The notes under the pieces: model-generated
Databases searched by the model: none
What the model was told of the DNA's origin: nothing
The model's input: only the letters and a program-made list of their open reading frames with translations
Shown: positions 42,572 to 54,768 of the stretch, in pieces
How positions within the stretch are numbered: the first letter of the stretch is position 1
Layout of the letters: each line of letters starts with the position of its first letter
Translations under genes and position numbers: made by a program
Source: Phanerochaete sordida
Lineage: Eukaryota > Basidiomycota > Agaricomycetes > Polyporales > Phanerochaetaceae
Direction: 5' to 3'
DNA: 64,000 nucleotides
Assembly (NCBI GenBank): GCA_019973155.2
Contig: BPQB01000002.1
Span: forward strand, 1,240,001 to 1,304,000

Positions 42572-45500
42572 TCAGATGAACAGCGCGTACGCGCCGATAA
42601 CAGGGCGGTGGTCGCTCTTGCCCTCGAGCCGGCGCATCTGGCGGTCGTCGAGGGTGTTGTAGCCGAGGCACACGACGTCGCCGCGGCGGTGTGGCGGCGG
42701 CGGCGGCGGGCTCTCGGGCGTCGGCGGGCGGTCCGCCGCGGGCGGGGTGTCGCGCAGGAACGGGAGGAAGCTGAAGCTCTTCCAGAGCGAGGTCGTCGGC
42801 GGGATCGCGGGCAGGCCGTCCTTCGGCGGCACCGGCGGCGGCGTCTCGCTCCGCGGCGCGCGGTCGTCGAAGCGGAAGGACGCGGAGAGCGGCGAGCGCG
42901 CGTTCGCGGTGAGCGAGACCTGGCGCGAGCGCGGGTGCTCGAGGAAGGGGAGGTGGCTCTTGGACCGGTGGCCCTGCGGGCGCTCTTGGGTGAGGAGGTG
43001 GTCAACTGAGGCAGAGTGGCGCAGGCGCGCCGCGAAGTCGGGGCGGGGAGGGACAGGCGGCGGCCCAGCATCGAGAGACCAGGTGGGGCTGTGCTCTGTG
43101 CTCGGTGACGCGTGTAGGCTGTCAGAGGTGGGCGTACACGCGATGTTCACGTCCATAGAGGCGTTCGAGTCCTTCCGGACACGTGAAGATCCAGGCCGCA
43201 GGGCGTGGAAGAAGCTGCCCATCCGCGATCGTGGAGGAAGCGATGGTGCTAGTGGCTCATCCTCTTCCTCGTCTTCGGGCTCCGGTCCAGGCATGATTCG
43301 GGATTTGAAGAGGATACGGTCGCACCTGATGGAGGTTTATTGAGTCGTACGCGGCAGCGAGAGAGCGTGTGACAGACGTACCAGCTGGGAACACGCTTTT
43401 TGTGAGAGGTATCGTACACGCCTTGCACTTGCTCTTCGTCCTCGTCCTGCTCGTCGACGCGCTCCGTCGACTTCGTAGACTGGGCCCGGGCTGAGAGTGC
43501 GACACCGCCTGCCTTACTCGAGTCCAAGCTGCGGGGCGGCATGAGCAATTTGTCATCATGTTGTCCAGACCCTATGTCGTCCTGACCGGGAGTGGGCGGA
43601 AACGTTAGGGCTCTGAACTCGGGAGGCGGAGAGTTCGGTAGTGAAGCAGTGAGGGGCGGGGATGGTAATGCCGGTGGAGGTGAAATCGTATTGCGACTAA
43701 ACCTATGCTCATCATGATGCTTGTGTTTGAACCGCTTGAATAGCGGAGTGCCAGGAGACGACGAAGTCGAGGGATTGATAAGCGACATCCACTTGGCCTT
43801 CGCTTTGTGCACCGCAGCTGTAGCTGCAGACTTGTGGATGAGGTTGCCTACGCTGTGCGTCGCCCGAGGGGAAGGGGCGCCGTAGAAATAGTCGTCGCGC
43901 TCATCGTCGTCAGCGTCCATAGTATACTTCGACTGGCCAACGCTGTACGCTGTGGATGCGACGGAAGCGGCTTCACCGTCGTATTCCTGCTCGCCGTCGC
44001 TCCGATCGTCTCGGTCTTCCCTGTCTTCGTCCAAGTGACCTGCTGCCGGTGTCTCTTCGATCTCAGTCAGCATCTTCTCATGACTTTGCGATTCTGAGCC
44101 AGGTGCTCTAGACAGCCGTTTCATACTCTTGCTATGCTTGCTGCGTTTATATCGTAGGACATCATATTTGAAGGTTGGAGCGAAGTCGATTGCGGCTTCG
44201 TTGAACCCCACGAATGCTTCCCCTGACTGCATTACTTTCCGCAGTTGATCAAACGCCAGAGCTTGCCCATACTCTGCGAAGGTCGTTGAAGTAGAACAAA
44301 GTCATCCGAAACAATGTACTCACCTCGCCTCGATATAAGCCAATCGGCATGTAGTCGGGTGATATCCAACCGAAAGTTGAGGTCGCCACACAAAAAAGCG
44401 AAATCGAATCGGTCAGTTATATCTACAGGGAGACCGCGTGAATTCTGTGCATTCTATCGGTCTATCTACAGTGCGCACCTTCTGCCATCATTCGTGGATC
44501 TTCGGGACCTAGAAAGTCGTCGACAGCAAGTTCACTCTGGGAGTTTGTGAGCATTGATACTAATTAAGAAGCGCAGACCTTACTTTGATTTTGTTGTAAT
44601 TGGCTATCCGGTGGTGGACCTTGCCCTCGTGCGCTGAAAGTTGTTAACATGGTAGAGAGCATGCTGGACAAGATAGTCGTACCAGCCAGATGCGCGTTGA
44701 TAAACAACATTGTCACGCCGTCAATGTTCAGACTAATCCCAACTCCACCTTTGTTGCCGACACGTCCACCAATGAGACCAGCCGTGACAGCCGATCTCGA
44801 TGTCCCTTCCGTCGCGTTAATAAATTCAAAAATATCAATATTATCCCCTCGTTACTCACCTCGAACAAGCTCTTTGATGTCACGATGGATGAAGATAGCA
44901 AGGTACAAGCCCATCATGCGCTCCTTGACGAGCAATTCGTATGGACCCTTCCGATGTGAATTGATACGAGCGCTGAGGTCTCCCGTAGACTTTGCCTTCG
45001 CGGATAAGGGGACGTCGCTGTCGTCGAGGTAACCCGTGGGTGTATGCCCGTCTTGGGACGAAGGGCGCGCAGGAGAAGTTGAGTGGTCATTATGACCGCT
45101 ACCGTTGACATACCAATCCTCCAAGAGGGCCGTCCATCCGTAGGGATGATGAGACTGCGCGCCATTTTCTTGGAGGGAAGCGGTAGCAGCTGAGTCTTCG
45201 TGACTTGGTCGATGAGACGAATGGTAGCGGATTGACTTCAGTCGAGTTCGTATTCGCGGTTTCTCCGGTTTCTCAGGTTTCTCATCGCCCTCCTCCTCTT
45301 TGTCTTTATCGAAGACTTCACCATTCTGGGCAGAGGATGGCCGTTCTATGTTTTCCTTGTCCTTCTCCTTGCTCCTGTCCCGCTCCTTATCCTTCAATTT
45401 GAACCCAGCGCCGAGACCCATGGGAAGACCTAGAGGAAGATGAGAAGCAGAAACAAAGGCCGAAAGAGAGCACGACTCGCCAGAGACACTGGGACATTCC

Positions 45501-46041
45501 TGACCTGCGCTGAATTGCCCGTCAAGGTCGTAACTGGACCAGACAACTCACCACTCACACGACTATCAAGTGGAACGGGTGCTCGGCATCCAAAGGAAAG
45601 TCAGGAAGGGTTGCTGGCGCGGTCGACGCGGTTGTGTCGTTGTTCACAGCTCCGAGCAAGTCCTCAAGGTCACCCTGCACATCTTAGTCAGATGCGTTCA
45701 TATGGCGATCGCACCGCTTGTCCGTACCTTGGGTAGGGAGTCATGCATGTTCCACGTCACCATTCTGACCTTGATAAACTTTGGCGGTGGTCGTGGCTTC
45801 CCTCGTCGATGATTACTTGGTTGCGCTGCATCTGCGCGAGGGGAATGCATCCCGTCTCCGTGGTGCTCGTGCGAAGGGAATAAGGCGTGCAACCGCGTCA
45901 TCACGCCTGGAAGGCAGCTGCTGTTTAGCGGCTCGTGTAGATAAATGCGTCGAGAGGATAGGTGGCTGTACCTGGTCGCTGCTGCGGGTGAGGAGAGGAG
46001 AGCAGGTCCTCCGCCCTGGTTGATGGGCCCGGAATAGACAT
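42572..46041 (-). CDS. Inositol polyphosphate 5-phosphatase with large intradomain insertions
   Basis: A multi-exon gene from the ATG at 46041 (first exon 45972-46041) to the stop at 42572-42574. The IPPc domain starts at IKVRMVTWNMHDSLPKGDLE (about 45720), continues with GGRVGNKGGVGISLNIDGVT and FINAHLAG (about 44700-44800), FLCGDLNFRLD (about 44390), VPSWCDRILFKSR (joined across an intron at 43325-43380) and SDHRPVIGAYALF at the very end. These are the metal- and phosphate-binding motifs of phosphoinositide 5-phosphatases. Unusually, long Ser/Pro/Asp-rich stretches separate FAPTFKYDVLRYK from PSWCDR (about 250 residues) and CDRILFK from SDHRP (about 200 residues). A further Lys/Glu-rich insert with LKDKERDRSKEKDKEN lies in the N-terminal half. 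Likely a cytosolic PI(4,5)P2/PI(3,4,5)P3 phosphatase; no membrane span. Confidence 0.83.
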
Positions 46042-46416
46042 TGCGGCAGCGCTTGGAAAAGTCGATGAAGCCAAGTCAGAGACGGTATCTCGGGGAAGAG
46101 TGGTGTTGAATAATCATGAATTTATGACGAGTGTTGTGGTCGTAAGGTGAAGTCAAGTTGCGAAGCTGGCGGCGGCAAACGTCAGAGGTTTCGGACAAGC
46201 GTGAATCTCGGGCGCGTGTCCGGTCCCGCGGACGGCGCCTTCCTCTTTCCGCAACCACGCTCACCACGCTGCTCGCCACACCAGGCCCGGTCACAGCACC
46301 GCCAGGCGCGACGTGAACAAGCAGTCCCCACGACTTTCACGAAGAACCATATCCGCTCACTGCGCTGCTACCCCTCCTAGCCTGGTCCATCCGCGAGCAA
46401 TTACGCGCGTAACACG
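46042..46416. promoter_or_regulatory. Divergent promoter region 5-phosphatase / NUP159
   Basis: A 375-bp spacer between divergent start codons. No TATA box or gene stands out. Confidence 0.4.
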
Positions 46417-49400
46417 ATGAATGTGGCCCGTCTACGCGCGCCGACAGCTTCCTCTGTACAGAGAGTCGTGAAGGAAGGAGAGGACAAGGATGCTGACGTA
46501 CGATTATTCTTGACCCTCTCGTCGCGTCATTTGCTCACGTCGCCTGCGCAGTTTCTCGCACTGCGGCTGTTGAACAAGAAGTCACGCGTCAAGCTCTCCC
46601 CTGATTCTCTGAAGCTGGATCCTCTCCCCGGCAAGGGGGTGCTATTTGCGACCGCAAACTCCATAGGTTGCTTTGCTGCCGCAACATGTACTGCCACCGG
46701 CGAGCACAGTGAGTGGAACACACCCAGTCGCAGAGTAGACAATTCATCCAGACTATTTCCAGGTATCGTGGTGGCTACACTTGCAGAGCTTCGAAGCGCG
46801 TTCGCTTCCTCGGATTCTGACGAACCAATTCCTTTCACTGCTCGCCACACAATTGCCCTACCAGGGCAGCCAAATATTCTTGCGTTTGCTTTGAATGACT
46901 CCAGGCTGGTCGTCGGCTTGTTATCAGGCTCAACTGCTGTGTATGACACTTCGTTCGCTTCAGCATCGGCACCAAGTCCTGCCCAACCTCTGCATGTCTT
47001 CGCGTCCCCCACAGGTCGCCCACCGAAAGACATACTGGCGAACCCCGGAGACATACCTGAGATTGTTGCCGTACTCTACGAATCCGGGGGCTCGTCGGAT
47101 GCTCCTCTCGTAGAGCTGCTAGACGTGCACAAGCTACAAGTGACAGGCGGTTGGCAAAGTGGCGGCACGCCTGAATCTACGCCAGTCTCAGGTAAGCGCA
47201 AGCTCTCTGATGTCTCCGCGGGTCTTCATTCACACGAAACGCAGTATGTTGGTCGCCGAAAGGGAAACAGGTTGCGATTGGGATGCAGAGCGGCGACATA
47301 TCCACCTTCACTCCAGCCAGTACTTCGACTGTCAAGACAATGGTGCCGCGCCCATCTTCGCTACCATCCGAGAAGCTGCTCTCCACGTTCTGGCTCTCCA
47401 ACCCAGACTTCTACAGCATCTTCACAGCTCCCGACGCTGAGTCACCGGACGCCAATCAGACCCACATGCTCATCTCCATAGATGCTAAAGCTGGGACAGC
47501 CACGGAGGTGAAGCTAGGAGCACCGTTCCTGCCATTCCCAGGAATGCGACCACCTGGGGCCTTCACCATCCTTCTGCGTCAGTGGGAGCCGACAAAATAC
47601 CTCCTGTTTGTCGGCGACAGCAGCTCTTCCGATGTCGGCCTGATAGGCTGCACTGAAGTCGAGGGGCACGAGCAATGGGCTCATCTTACGCTTGAAGAGA
47701 CCTCGACGCCAAGTATGCCACTGGACCAGGATATGATGGACACCGTTTTACTAGGCCTCGCTCTCGACGTCACGACCACAGAGTCGTATACACACAAGAT
47801 GCCTTCCGGCGAAGATAAAGTTCTGCCCGCACCTCCGATCTTGTACGCATATGCTAGCGACGGTACAGTTATAGCGTGGAATTTACTCAACACAACGGGT
47901 AAGCCATACCCGGGGATGAAAACCGCGGCGGCTCCAGCTATCCAGCAAGCTCCAAGCGAGAGCATGGAGATGGAGGCACCGCCTATGATATCGGCTACTC
48001 CCTCCATGCATATGGCCGACCAACCCATGAGCGGGCAGCAGACTCCCACATCTGCATTCGACCAGGGCGGCCCTACCTCCGCGTTCGGCCAGAACACTAG
48101 TGGTCCGTCGTCGGTGTTCGGTCAACCGTCGGCGTTCGGTGGCGCGAACACCGCTGCAGCGCCCTTTGGAGGGAAGCCACCTATGGGCTTTGGTGCGTTT
48201 GCCACTGCGGGACCAGCGAAGTTCGGCCAGGCTACTGGTTTTGGTTCAAATGCTGCGGCGTCACAAACATCGGCAAGCCCAGCCACAGCCTCGCCTATAG
48301 CCGTCTCGACATCGATGTTAGGCCTCGGCAAGGCTGACTCTGAGATGTCGATGGACACGCCGACTGGTAGTGGGTTCGGCGGTCTGTCATTAGGTGGCTC
48401 AAGTGAGTCGGCGGACGCAGACAAATCGAAAGCTCCCGGAAACAACATGTTCGGCTCCTTTTCGCCTACCCCGGCTTCTACCAACGCGCCATCGCCCTTC
48501 GGATCTGCAGCATCATCAGGCAGCTTTTTTAAGCCTGCTTCAGGTTTCGGTGCCTTCGGCGGACAGACATCTGGGGGCGCGTTTGGCGCCACTGCCTCCA
48601 GCAGCACTCCAGCTACTTCTGCCACATCCTCGCCTGCGTTCGGTTCCACTGGGTTCGCCGCTGCAACACCCGCTAGCCCATCACCAGCATTCGGATCGAC
48701 TGGCTTCGGGGCTAAGCCGGCCTTTGGGCAGTCGGCCTTTGGACAGTCGTCGCCGTCGTTCGGCCAATCAGCCTTTGGTCAGCCTTCAGCCCAACCTTCA
48801 ACTCCCAAATCCGCGTTCGGTTTGCCCACAGCTGCACCGGCTAGCGGTGGTTTCGCTGCGTTCGCCAGCGGATCGTCTTCCTTCGGCTCTGCGGCGAAGC
48901 AAAATACTGACGCGAAGCCCGCTACACCGGTTCAGGCAGGCGCTGAAGAGAACAAAGCAGAAGGTGAAGTCAAGACAACCGAACAGTCGTCGGACAAGCC
49001 TTTGACCACTTCAGCTTTCGGGGCATCCGCACAACCAACGACCCCGACGAAACCAGCGTCGGCCTTTGGTACTCCGAGCACACCAAGCGCGTTCTCCACT
49101 CCGCCTTCCGCGAAACCTGCGACCGGGGGAGCGTTCTCCAATCTTGTCAGTACCCCTTCTCCGTTCAGCAAGTTCGACTCCGGTTTCGGTGCATTCGGCT
49201 CCTCTGCTGCGCCTTCCTCCTCACCTTTCTTCAACCCTCCGAAAACCCCTACAACGCCGACTGCCTTCGGTAGTACGCCGCCGGCACTGTCTAGCGGAAG
49301 TTCGGCACCAACCACTCCCACTCCTGCGGCCAAACCGACGTTCGGTGCTACGTCCGCCTTCGGGCAGCCCTCTGCCTTCGGTGCAGCAGCGGCCAACACT

Positions 49401-52400
49401 CCGAGCAAGCCCGCCTTTGGTGCTTCCTCTTCCGCAGGATCAAGCGCGACGTTCGGTCAGTCCGCGTTCGCTGGCTTGGGCAACAACAGCGCGAGCGCCA
49501 AAGGTTTCAGCAATTTCAGTGCTGGTGGCAGTGGTTTCGGGGCATTTGCTGGGGAGAAGAAGTCCTTCAGCGAGTTGCTCAAAAGCGATACGGATGCAGA
49601 TAAGGTGAAAGACAAAGGCAAGAGCCCAGAAGTACCTAAAGCTCCTGTGTCGGCTTTCAGCAACTTGCCACCTCTCCCGAAGACCAACGAGGGCGATGCC
49701 GACTCAAGCGCAGCAAAGCAAGATCAGCCACCGCGAACATCTGTGTTTGGTGTTCCACTGGGTAAGAGCACCCCTGATACAGGTATGTCGGTTCTCACAG
49801 TCAATTCGATATATGTTTTCTCGATGCTGAAACGATTCCTACAGTGCCCTCTAAACCTCGTAGCGAGGGTTCGGGGGATGAAGATGAAGACGCCGAACAT
49901 CAGGAGGAGGCGGATGAGGAAGACTTCCTGTCCGATTCCTTTGAAGAAGAGGAGTCTGGTGAGGAAGACGAAGGCGAAGGTGCTGAGGAAGATGAAGAGG
50001 AAGAGGAAGAAGCCGAAGGAGATGTCGATCTAGCCCTCCCTGGGTCTACTGAGGCCGTCACCATGCCATCGTCGAGTCCTACCATTCATCTCACTGATAA
50101 CTCGCCTCCATCAAGCCCTCAGAAGAAGCCAGAAGTTGCGTTGGAGAGCGCTACGACCCCGCCTGGCTCTCCCGACAAGCCAGTATTGCCCGCTGTTGCC
50201 TCGCCGGCTCCAGTAGCTGCAACGTCGGCATCCCCTGCCAGCCTACTTGGAAGACCTACCACGCAGCCCAAGCGTAGCTCTCCCTTAGCAAGCGCGCCGA
50301 TCAATAGGGACAGCGACGATGACACGACGGAGAAGCTACCTCTCCCGCCCTCTTCCAAAGCCGCCGCATCTGTGGCATCGGAGGGTTCTACTTCGTCGCC
50401 TAAGCCTGCCGCCAGCAAGCCTTCGTCTCCCGAAGAGGGGTCCAAATCGCGCCCGAAGACCCCGCCACTCCAGGGCATATTTGGCTCAGTTCCTGCAATG
50501 CCTAAGCCGGCTCCTTTCAGTCTTGCGCCTGCCACTCCATCGCCTAGCTCTGTGTTCTCTAGTCCTCCGCAGACATCGCCGAGTCCCAAGCTAGACGCAG
50601 GAGCCTCGTCCCCCTTCCCCAAAGGACCTCCAGTATTCAGCGCACCTTCATCGAAGCCCACCACACCGACTCCTAAGACAGAGGCCGCCGCTCCTACTAC
50701 GCCGCCGCTGTTTCCCTCACTGGCTCCCGGCGGGTCTCTCTTCGCGCAGAAACCGGCTAGCCCATCACCGCCGGCGAAGGCGGAGGGGAGTACGACACCG
50801 TTTGGTGCCCCGCCATCTGGCAATGTGTTCGGGCAAAAGTCGACTACTCCTACGCTTCCAGCGTTCTCTGCGCCGAGTGGCTCACCCTTCGGCTCTCCGA
50901 AGCCCGCGGCTGCAAGTTCTGTCTTTGGACAGCCTAGTGCATTTGGGCAGAAGCCTCCAGCAGCACCATCGCCATTCACGTCGTCAGATGGCGGCTTCAT
51001 TACACCGAAACCTGCTGTCGCCCCTGCCGCTGCGCCAACGCCGACACCGAAGCCTGCTGCCCAAACGCTCACGGGCCCTGGGGCTGCGATAGGAAATACA
51101 TCTATGATGGACCCGCTCGCGGCCATGGAGGATGGCATGAGGAAGGAGTGCACAAACCTGCTCATAGTTATGGCGCGAGAGCTTGAGAACGTAAGTAATC
51201 TTTAGGTTCGAGTGAGTCTGTTCTTACCGTAATTACAGCTCAGAGTCGAGGCCGAGAAGCAAGACGGGAAGCTTAAGGAGTATTACAAGAAGAGTAATGC
51301 CACACGTACTACAGCTGACTTGGCCGACTCCAGCAAGTGGCTTCTGGGCGATGCTCTCGAGTTCGGGCGGGTGCTGGGGCTTCTGGAGCAGGAGGTTGCA
51401 GAGCTGAAGGACGTCCGAAGCGGCTATTCAAAAGCCATTCGAGAGCTTGAGACTGCGATGCTCAAGGGTAAGTCGTATCTATCCCTACACCAGCTCGTCT
51501 TAATGAACGGTCCGCAGCCACGATGCGCAAGGAGGAGATTGTCCGGTTTAGCAAAGCCAACAGCGACGCTGAGTTTACCAGGATGCTGAAGTCGCGGACC
51601 CTTGGGCCTGAGCACCTGGAAACACAGGCTCAGCTGCGTAGGGGAATTCGGGTAAATTCGCCACTTGTTCGCATGCGATGATCGCTGGCTCATCATACTG
51701 TAGCTTCTCCGCGATAGGATCCAAAAGCTCGAGGATCACCTGGCGGCATCGAAGAAGAGGCTTAGCCAGCTGAAGATGGGCAAGGCTGGTTTGAGGTATG
51801 TCTCACACCTTTCGACTCTGGCTTTGATTTGACGCTGGTATCTGTCAGACCACCCTCACTGGACACCATTAATCGCACCTACCGCAACATCGACATTGCT
51901 ATCCGGCAGCAGGCCGAGGATGTCGCTCTGCTGTCTGAACGCTTGTCCAAGCTCGACCTCACAATGAGCCCAAGCCGATCTGCGATGGACTTCAGATCAA
52001 GCCCCAGCAAGCGTACGCGTGAGACAACTCCCAACGTCGCAGCCACGACCGCGGCAGCCCTTAACGCTGAGCGAGCGGCCCAAAGGCTGAAGAGCGCCCT
52101 GCTCAAGGCTCGCAGGGAGCCGCTCCTCAATAGGCAGGCTGTCGATGCGCCCTCCCCGCCGTCTGAGCTTGACTTCATGGTCAAAGAGGAGAAGAAGGAG
52201 TTTTCGTTCGGCTCGTCAGTATTCAATGCGGACGGCTCGACGTCTGAGGTTCCGGCGTGGAGCCTGCCCTCATTTGACACGTCCGACCTCCCGTCGTCAC
52301 CAACACCTAGCCACGGCCGGGGTGCCCGCGAATCTCGGCATGGGAAGTCTGTCCAGCTGAAGAAGTCATCCGGGTCGCTATCGTCGTCGTCAACCAGTGT

Positions 52401-52659
52401 GCCCCCGGGCTTCTCGTGGGGCCCGCTTCCTGGTGCATCCGTCTCCCAGGAGAGCCCCAAGCTGCCGTTCTCACTTCTGCCGAAGAAGGACGGCGGCGCT
52501 GCCCCCGGCCAACTGCCATTCTCGCTCAGCGTGAAGAAGGACAGCGAACCGGGTGATAGCGGTATGTCATACGTTCTCAACTACGGGGAGAAGAAGGACG
52601 AGGACAAGCCCTTCTCACTGTCGAGCTCTTGGGTGACGGACGACTTCGAGAAGAAGTAG
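46417..52659 (+). CDS. NUP159: FG nucleoporin Nup159/Nup214
   Basis: Nine exons: 46417-46497, 46552-46708, 46763-47191, 47245-49782, 49845-51190, 51239-51467, 51518-51651, 51704-51795 and 51849-52659 (1938 residues). The N-terminal beta-propeller begins FLALRLLNKKSRVKLSPDSL and includes LFATANSIGCFAAAT and VCWSPKGKQVAIGMQSGDIS. A dense FG domain follows (repeats such as SAFGQPSAFGG, PAFGQSAFGQSSPSFGQSAF). An acidic stretch sits at about 49880-50040, a second FG/Pro-rich part after it, then a coiled coil (VLGLLEQEVAELKDVRSGYS; LRDRIQKLEDHLAASKKRLS) that would join the Nup82 complex. Nup159 forms the cytoplasmic filaments of the nuclear pore and its propeller recruits Dbp5. The largest gene of the window. 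Identification is firm. Confidence 0.93.
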
Positions 52660-52739
52660 CGGTAGACCTCATCGGAGACTGTATTCGCCCTGCTGTATAT
52701 ACATGCATGCACACATGTACTGAAGATTATTTTGCACAA

Positions 52740-53631
52740 TCATTCTTTCGTCTGGGGCGCACCGTCCGATTTTTTCTCGTCTGCATCATCAAGCTGCTCG
52801 GCGTCGACTGGCGATTCCTTGGCTTCAAAAGGGTCGTAGATGATGCTTTCGAGATGTGCAAGTGCAGCCTGGATGCAGAATATCAGATTGTCGGGATGGC
52901 TTTCTAGTATGGTGCAAAACGGCTGTTATTAATGAAATCGCTGCGCACCCTCCCGACTTCGCTGAGCTCTTCGCCGTCTGTACCGTTGAATGTCTCGAAT
53001 GGCGAGTTTTCGTCGGCGTCGATGAACGCGTCGTCGTCATCGTCCATGTCGTTTTCGTCCATGGGGTCGGGGTGTAGTGAAGCACAGTACGAGAGTGCTT
53101 CGAAGATGGGTTCCACTACAATGCACGTGTGAGACGACAATAACGACAAGGAGGCGGAGAACATACGAGACTCGGCAGCCTTGGGGATAATAATGAGTTC
53201 CCTCATGTCGGAGATCTCTGCATCCTCGTTCGCTGCAGCGGCATCGGCGGGGCTTTCGTCCAGCTGGCAGTATATGGAAGGGACATTCTCCGCACGCGAA
53301 ATTGCATGCAAGGTGATTGAACGATACTCGACTTGCAGGCCCTTTCCGGTTGAGGACATGAAGATGAGAAGACTAATTGCATGATCAGTATATCAAGGTT
53401 AAGGAATGACACGTGAACTTACTTCTCAATCACGTAGAGCGAACCATTCGCGCAGTCATCTGCCGTGAACTCTGGAAGTGGAGGGTCCAGCTTGACGGAG
53501 ACGTTCTCCTCCTTGTGCCTCAGAACAGGGGGGATGTCGTTGAACGACGCGGGCGTCGACGCAACCATCTCTCTGTGGACATCTGGAGAGACAAAGGTAG
53601 GGAGAGAGTCGACTACGACAACGGGGGCCAT
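52740..53631 (-). CDS. Methylosome subunit pICln
   Basis: Four exons (53423-53631, 53167-53372, 52984-53115, 52740-52903) give 236 residues, almost exactly the length of human pICln. The PH-like core has GSLYVIEKNLLIFMSSTGKG, then LQVEYRSITLHAISRA, and RELIIIPKAAES. The acidic loop LHPDPMDENDMDDDDDAF follows. The last exon encodes LIFCIQAALAHLESIIYDPF and ends with EQLDDADEKK, similar to the GQFEDAD PRMT5-binding tail of pICln. pICln presents Sm proteins to the PRMT5 methylosome during snRNP assembly. If the 80-bp terminal intron (52904-52983) is retained, translation stops at 52904 with a different end. It is divergent from the SH3 gene by 149 bp. Confidence 0.82.
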
Positions 53632-53780
53632 CTTGGTCGGTGTGCAGCAGGAAAGTTGGATTGAAGCGCCGGAAGGGCGTGCCGCGAGAAGCAAAGATGC
53701 CGGCGGCAATGCAAGCGCGCGGAGGCGGTGGTAGCGACCGATGCCAGGGACGAGTGAATCCCGTCTCTGTCCTCGCCGCC

Positions 53781-54768
53781 ATGTCTCGTCCTTCCGATCC
53801 CCAGACTGCTGCTCTGCTTGACCATGTCTTTTCTCAGACTATGAACAACATTGAGTTTCTAGCGTCCCACAACTATATCTCCCCTGTGGACGCTGCCGAG
53901 CTCTCCAGTCGTCTCGGTGCTGCGCAGAACACTCGCAACGTCGAGTCTGTGTCCTCCATTGCCAACAGCATGCAGGCGTTGGCAGTCGCGCCTATGCCCA
54001 CAGGCCCGTCTCGCAACGGCCCGCCTCCTCCTCCCCGTCCTACCCGACAGGCTCGTGCCATCTGGGCCTATAATGAGGATGGCAGGGTACGCCAAGAACC
54101 GCACAAACGTCCTCCGGTCTTGTATCTGACGCTGTATGCGTTAGGAACCAAACGATTTGACGTTCACCACCGGCGAAATCGTCGAGATCGTCGATGAGAC
54201 AAACGCCGACTGGTGGACGGGCAAGTGCAGAGGCAGGCAAGGTCTCTTCCCCTCGAATCACGTTGAAAAGATCGCCTCGCCGCCGCCCTCCGCCCCGCCT
54301 CCCATGCTGCCATCACAGACACCCGCCTACTCACCGCCGCGTCAACCGATGATGCCGCCACAGCCAATGCCACCGCAGCAAATGGGCCCGCCGCAGGGCT
54401 ATGCTCCGGGTTACGATCAGAAGCCCGTCTACAGGCCCTTCGGCGCGGTTTACCAAGGCCAGGATCAACCGCCTCCTGCCGCCGTTGGTCAGGTGAATTC
54501 GGTGGGTCTGCAGCAGGCACCACCTCCGCCACCAGAGCAGAAAAAGCATCGCTTCGGTGGTCGCTTGGGTGAAACCGTGAGTCCATGCTCTTCATCAAGC
54601 CTGTGTGTAGGACTAACCCGTGGGCGCAGATGGCTACGTCTGCTGCCGGCGGTGTCGGGTTTGGTGCAGGTGAGCGTCATCCGCGCATCCCGAGGTATCG
54701 AGCACGCGTTCTGATCCGATTCGTCAGGTGCTGCCATTGGCAGTGGTATCGTCAATGCCATCTTCTAG
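53781..54768 (+). CDS. SH3-domain protein (Lsb1/Pin3- or Csh3-like)
   Basis: Four exons (53781-54086, 54145-54576, 54630-54669, 54728-54768), 272 residues. An N-terminal helical region (LLDHVFSQTMNNIEFLASHN YISPVDAAEL) resembles the start of yeast Lsb1/Lsb2. A single SH3 domain follows: RAIWAYNEDG, then EPNDLTFTTGEIVEIVDETN with ALYDY-like and ADWWTGKCRGRQGLFPSNHV motifs. The C-terminal half is Pro/Gln/Tyr-rich with PPPPP runs and ends in a Gly/Ala-rich patch (AAGGVGFGAG then AAIGSGIVNAIF). In yeast these proteins bind Las17/WASP and affect actin patches. The function here is inferred by similarity; orthology between Lsb1, Lsb2 and Csh3 cannot be decided. Confidence 0.8.

Noticed and set aside
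42545..43009. Plus-strand open frames over 42545-43343
   Set aside because: Antisense to the 5-phosphatase C-terminus, Arg/Gly-rich shadow translation.
52629..52907. Plus-strand frame over 52629-52907
   Set aside because: It overlaps the NUP159 end and the antisense of the last pICln exon; the minus-strand exon extends pICln to human-like length.
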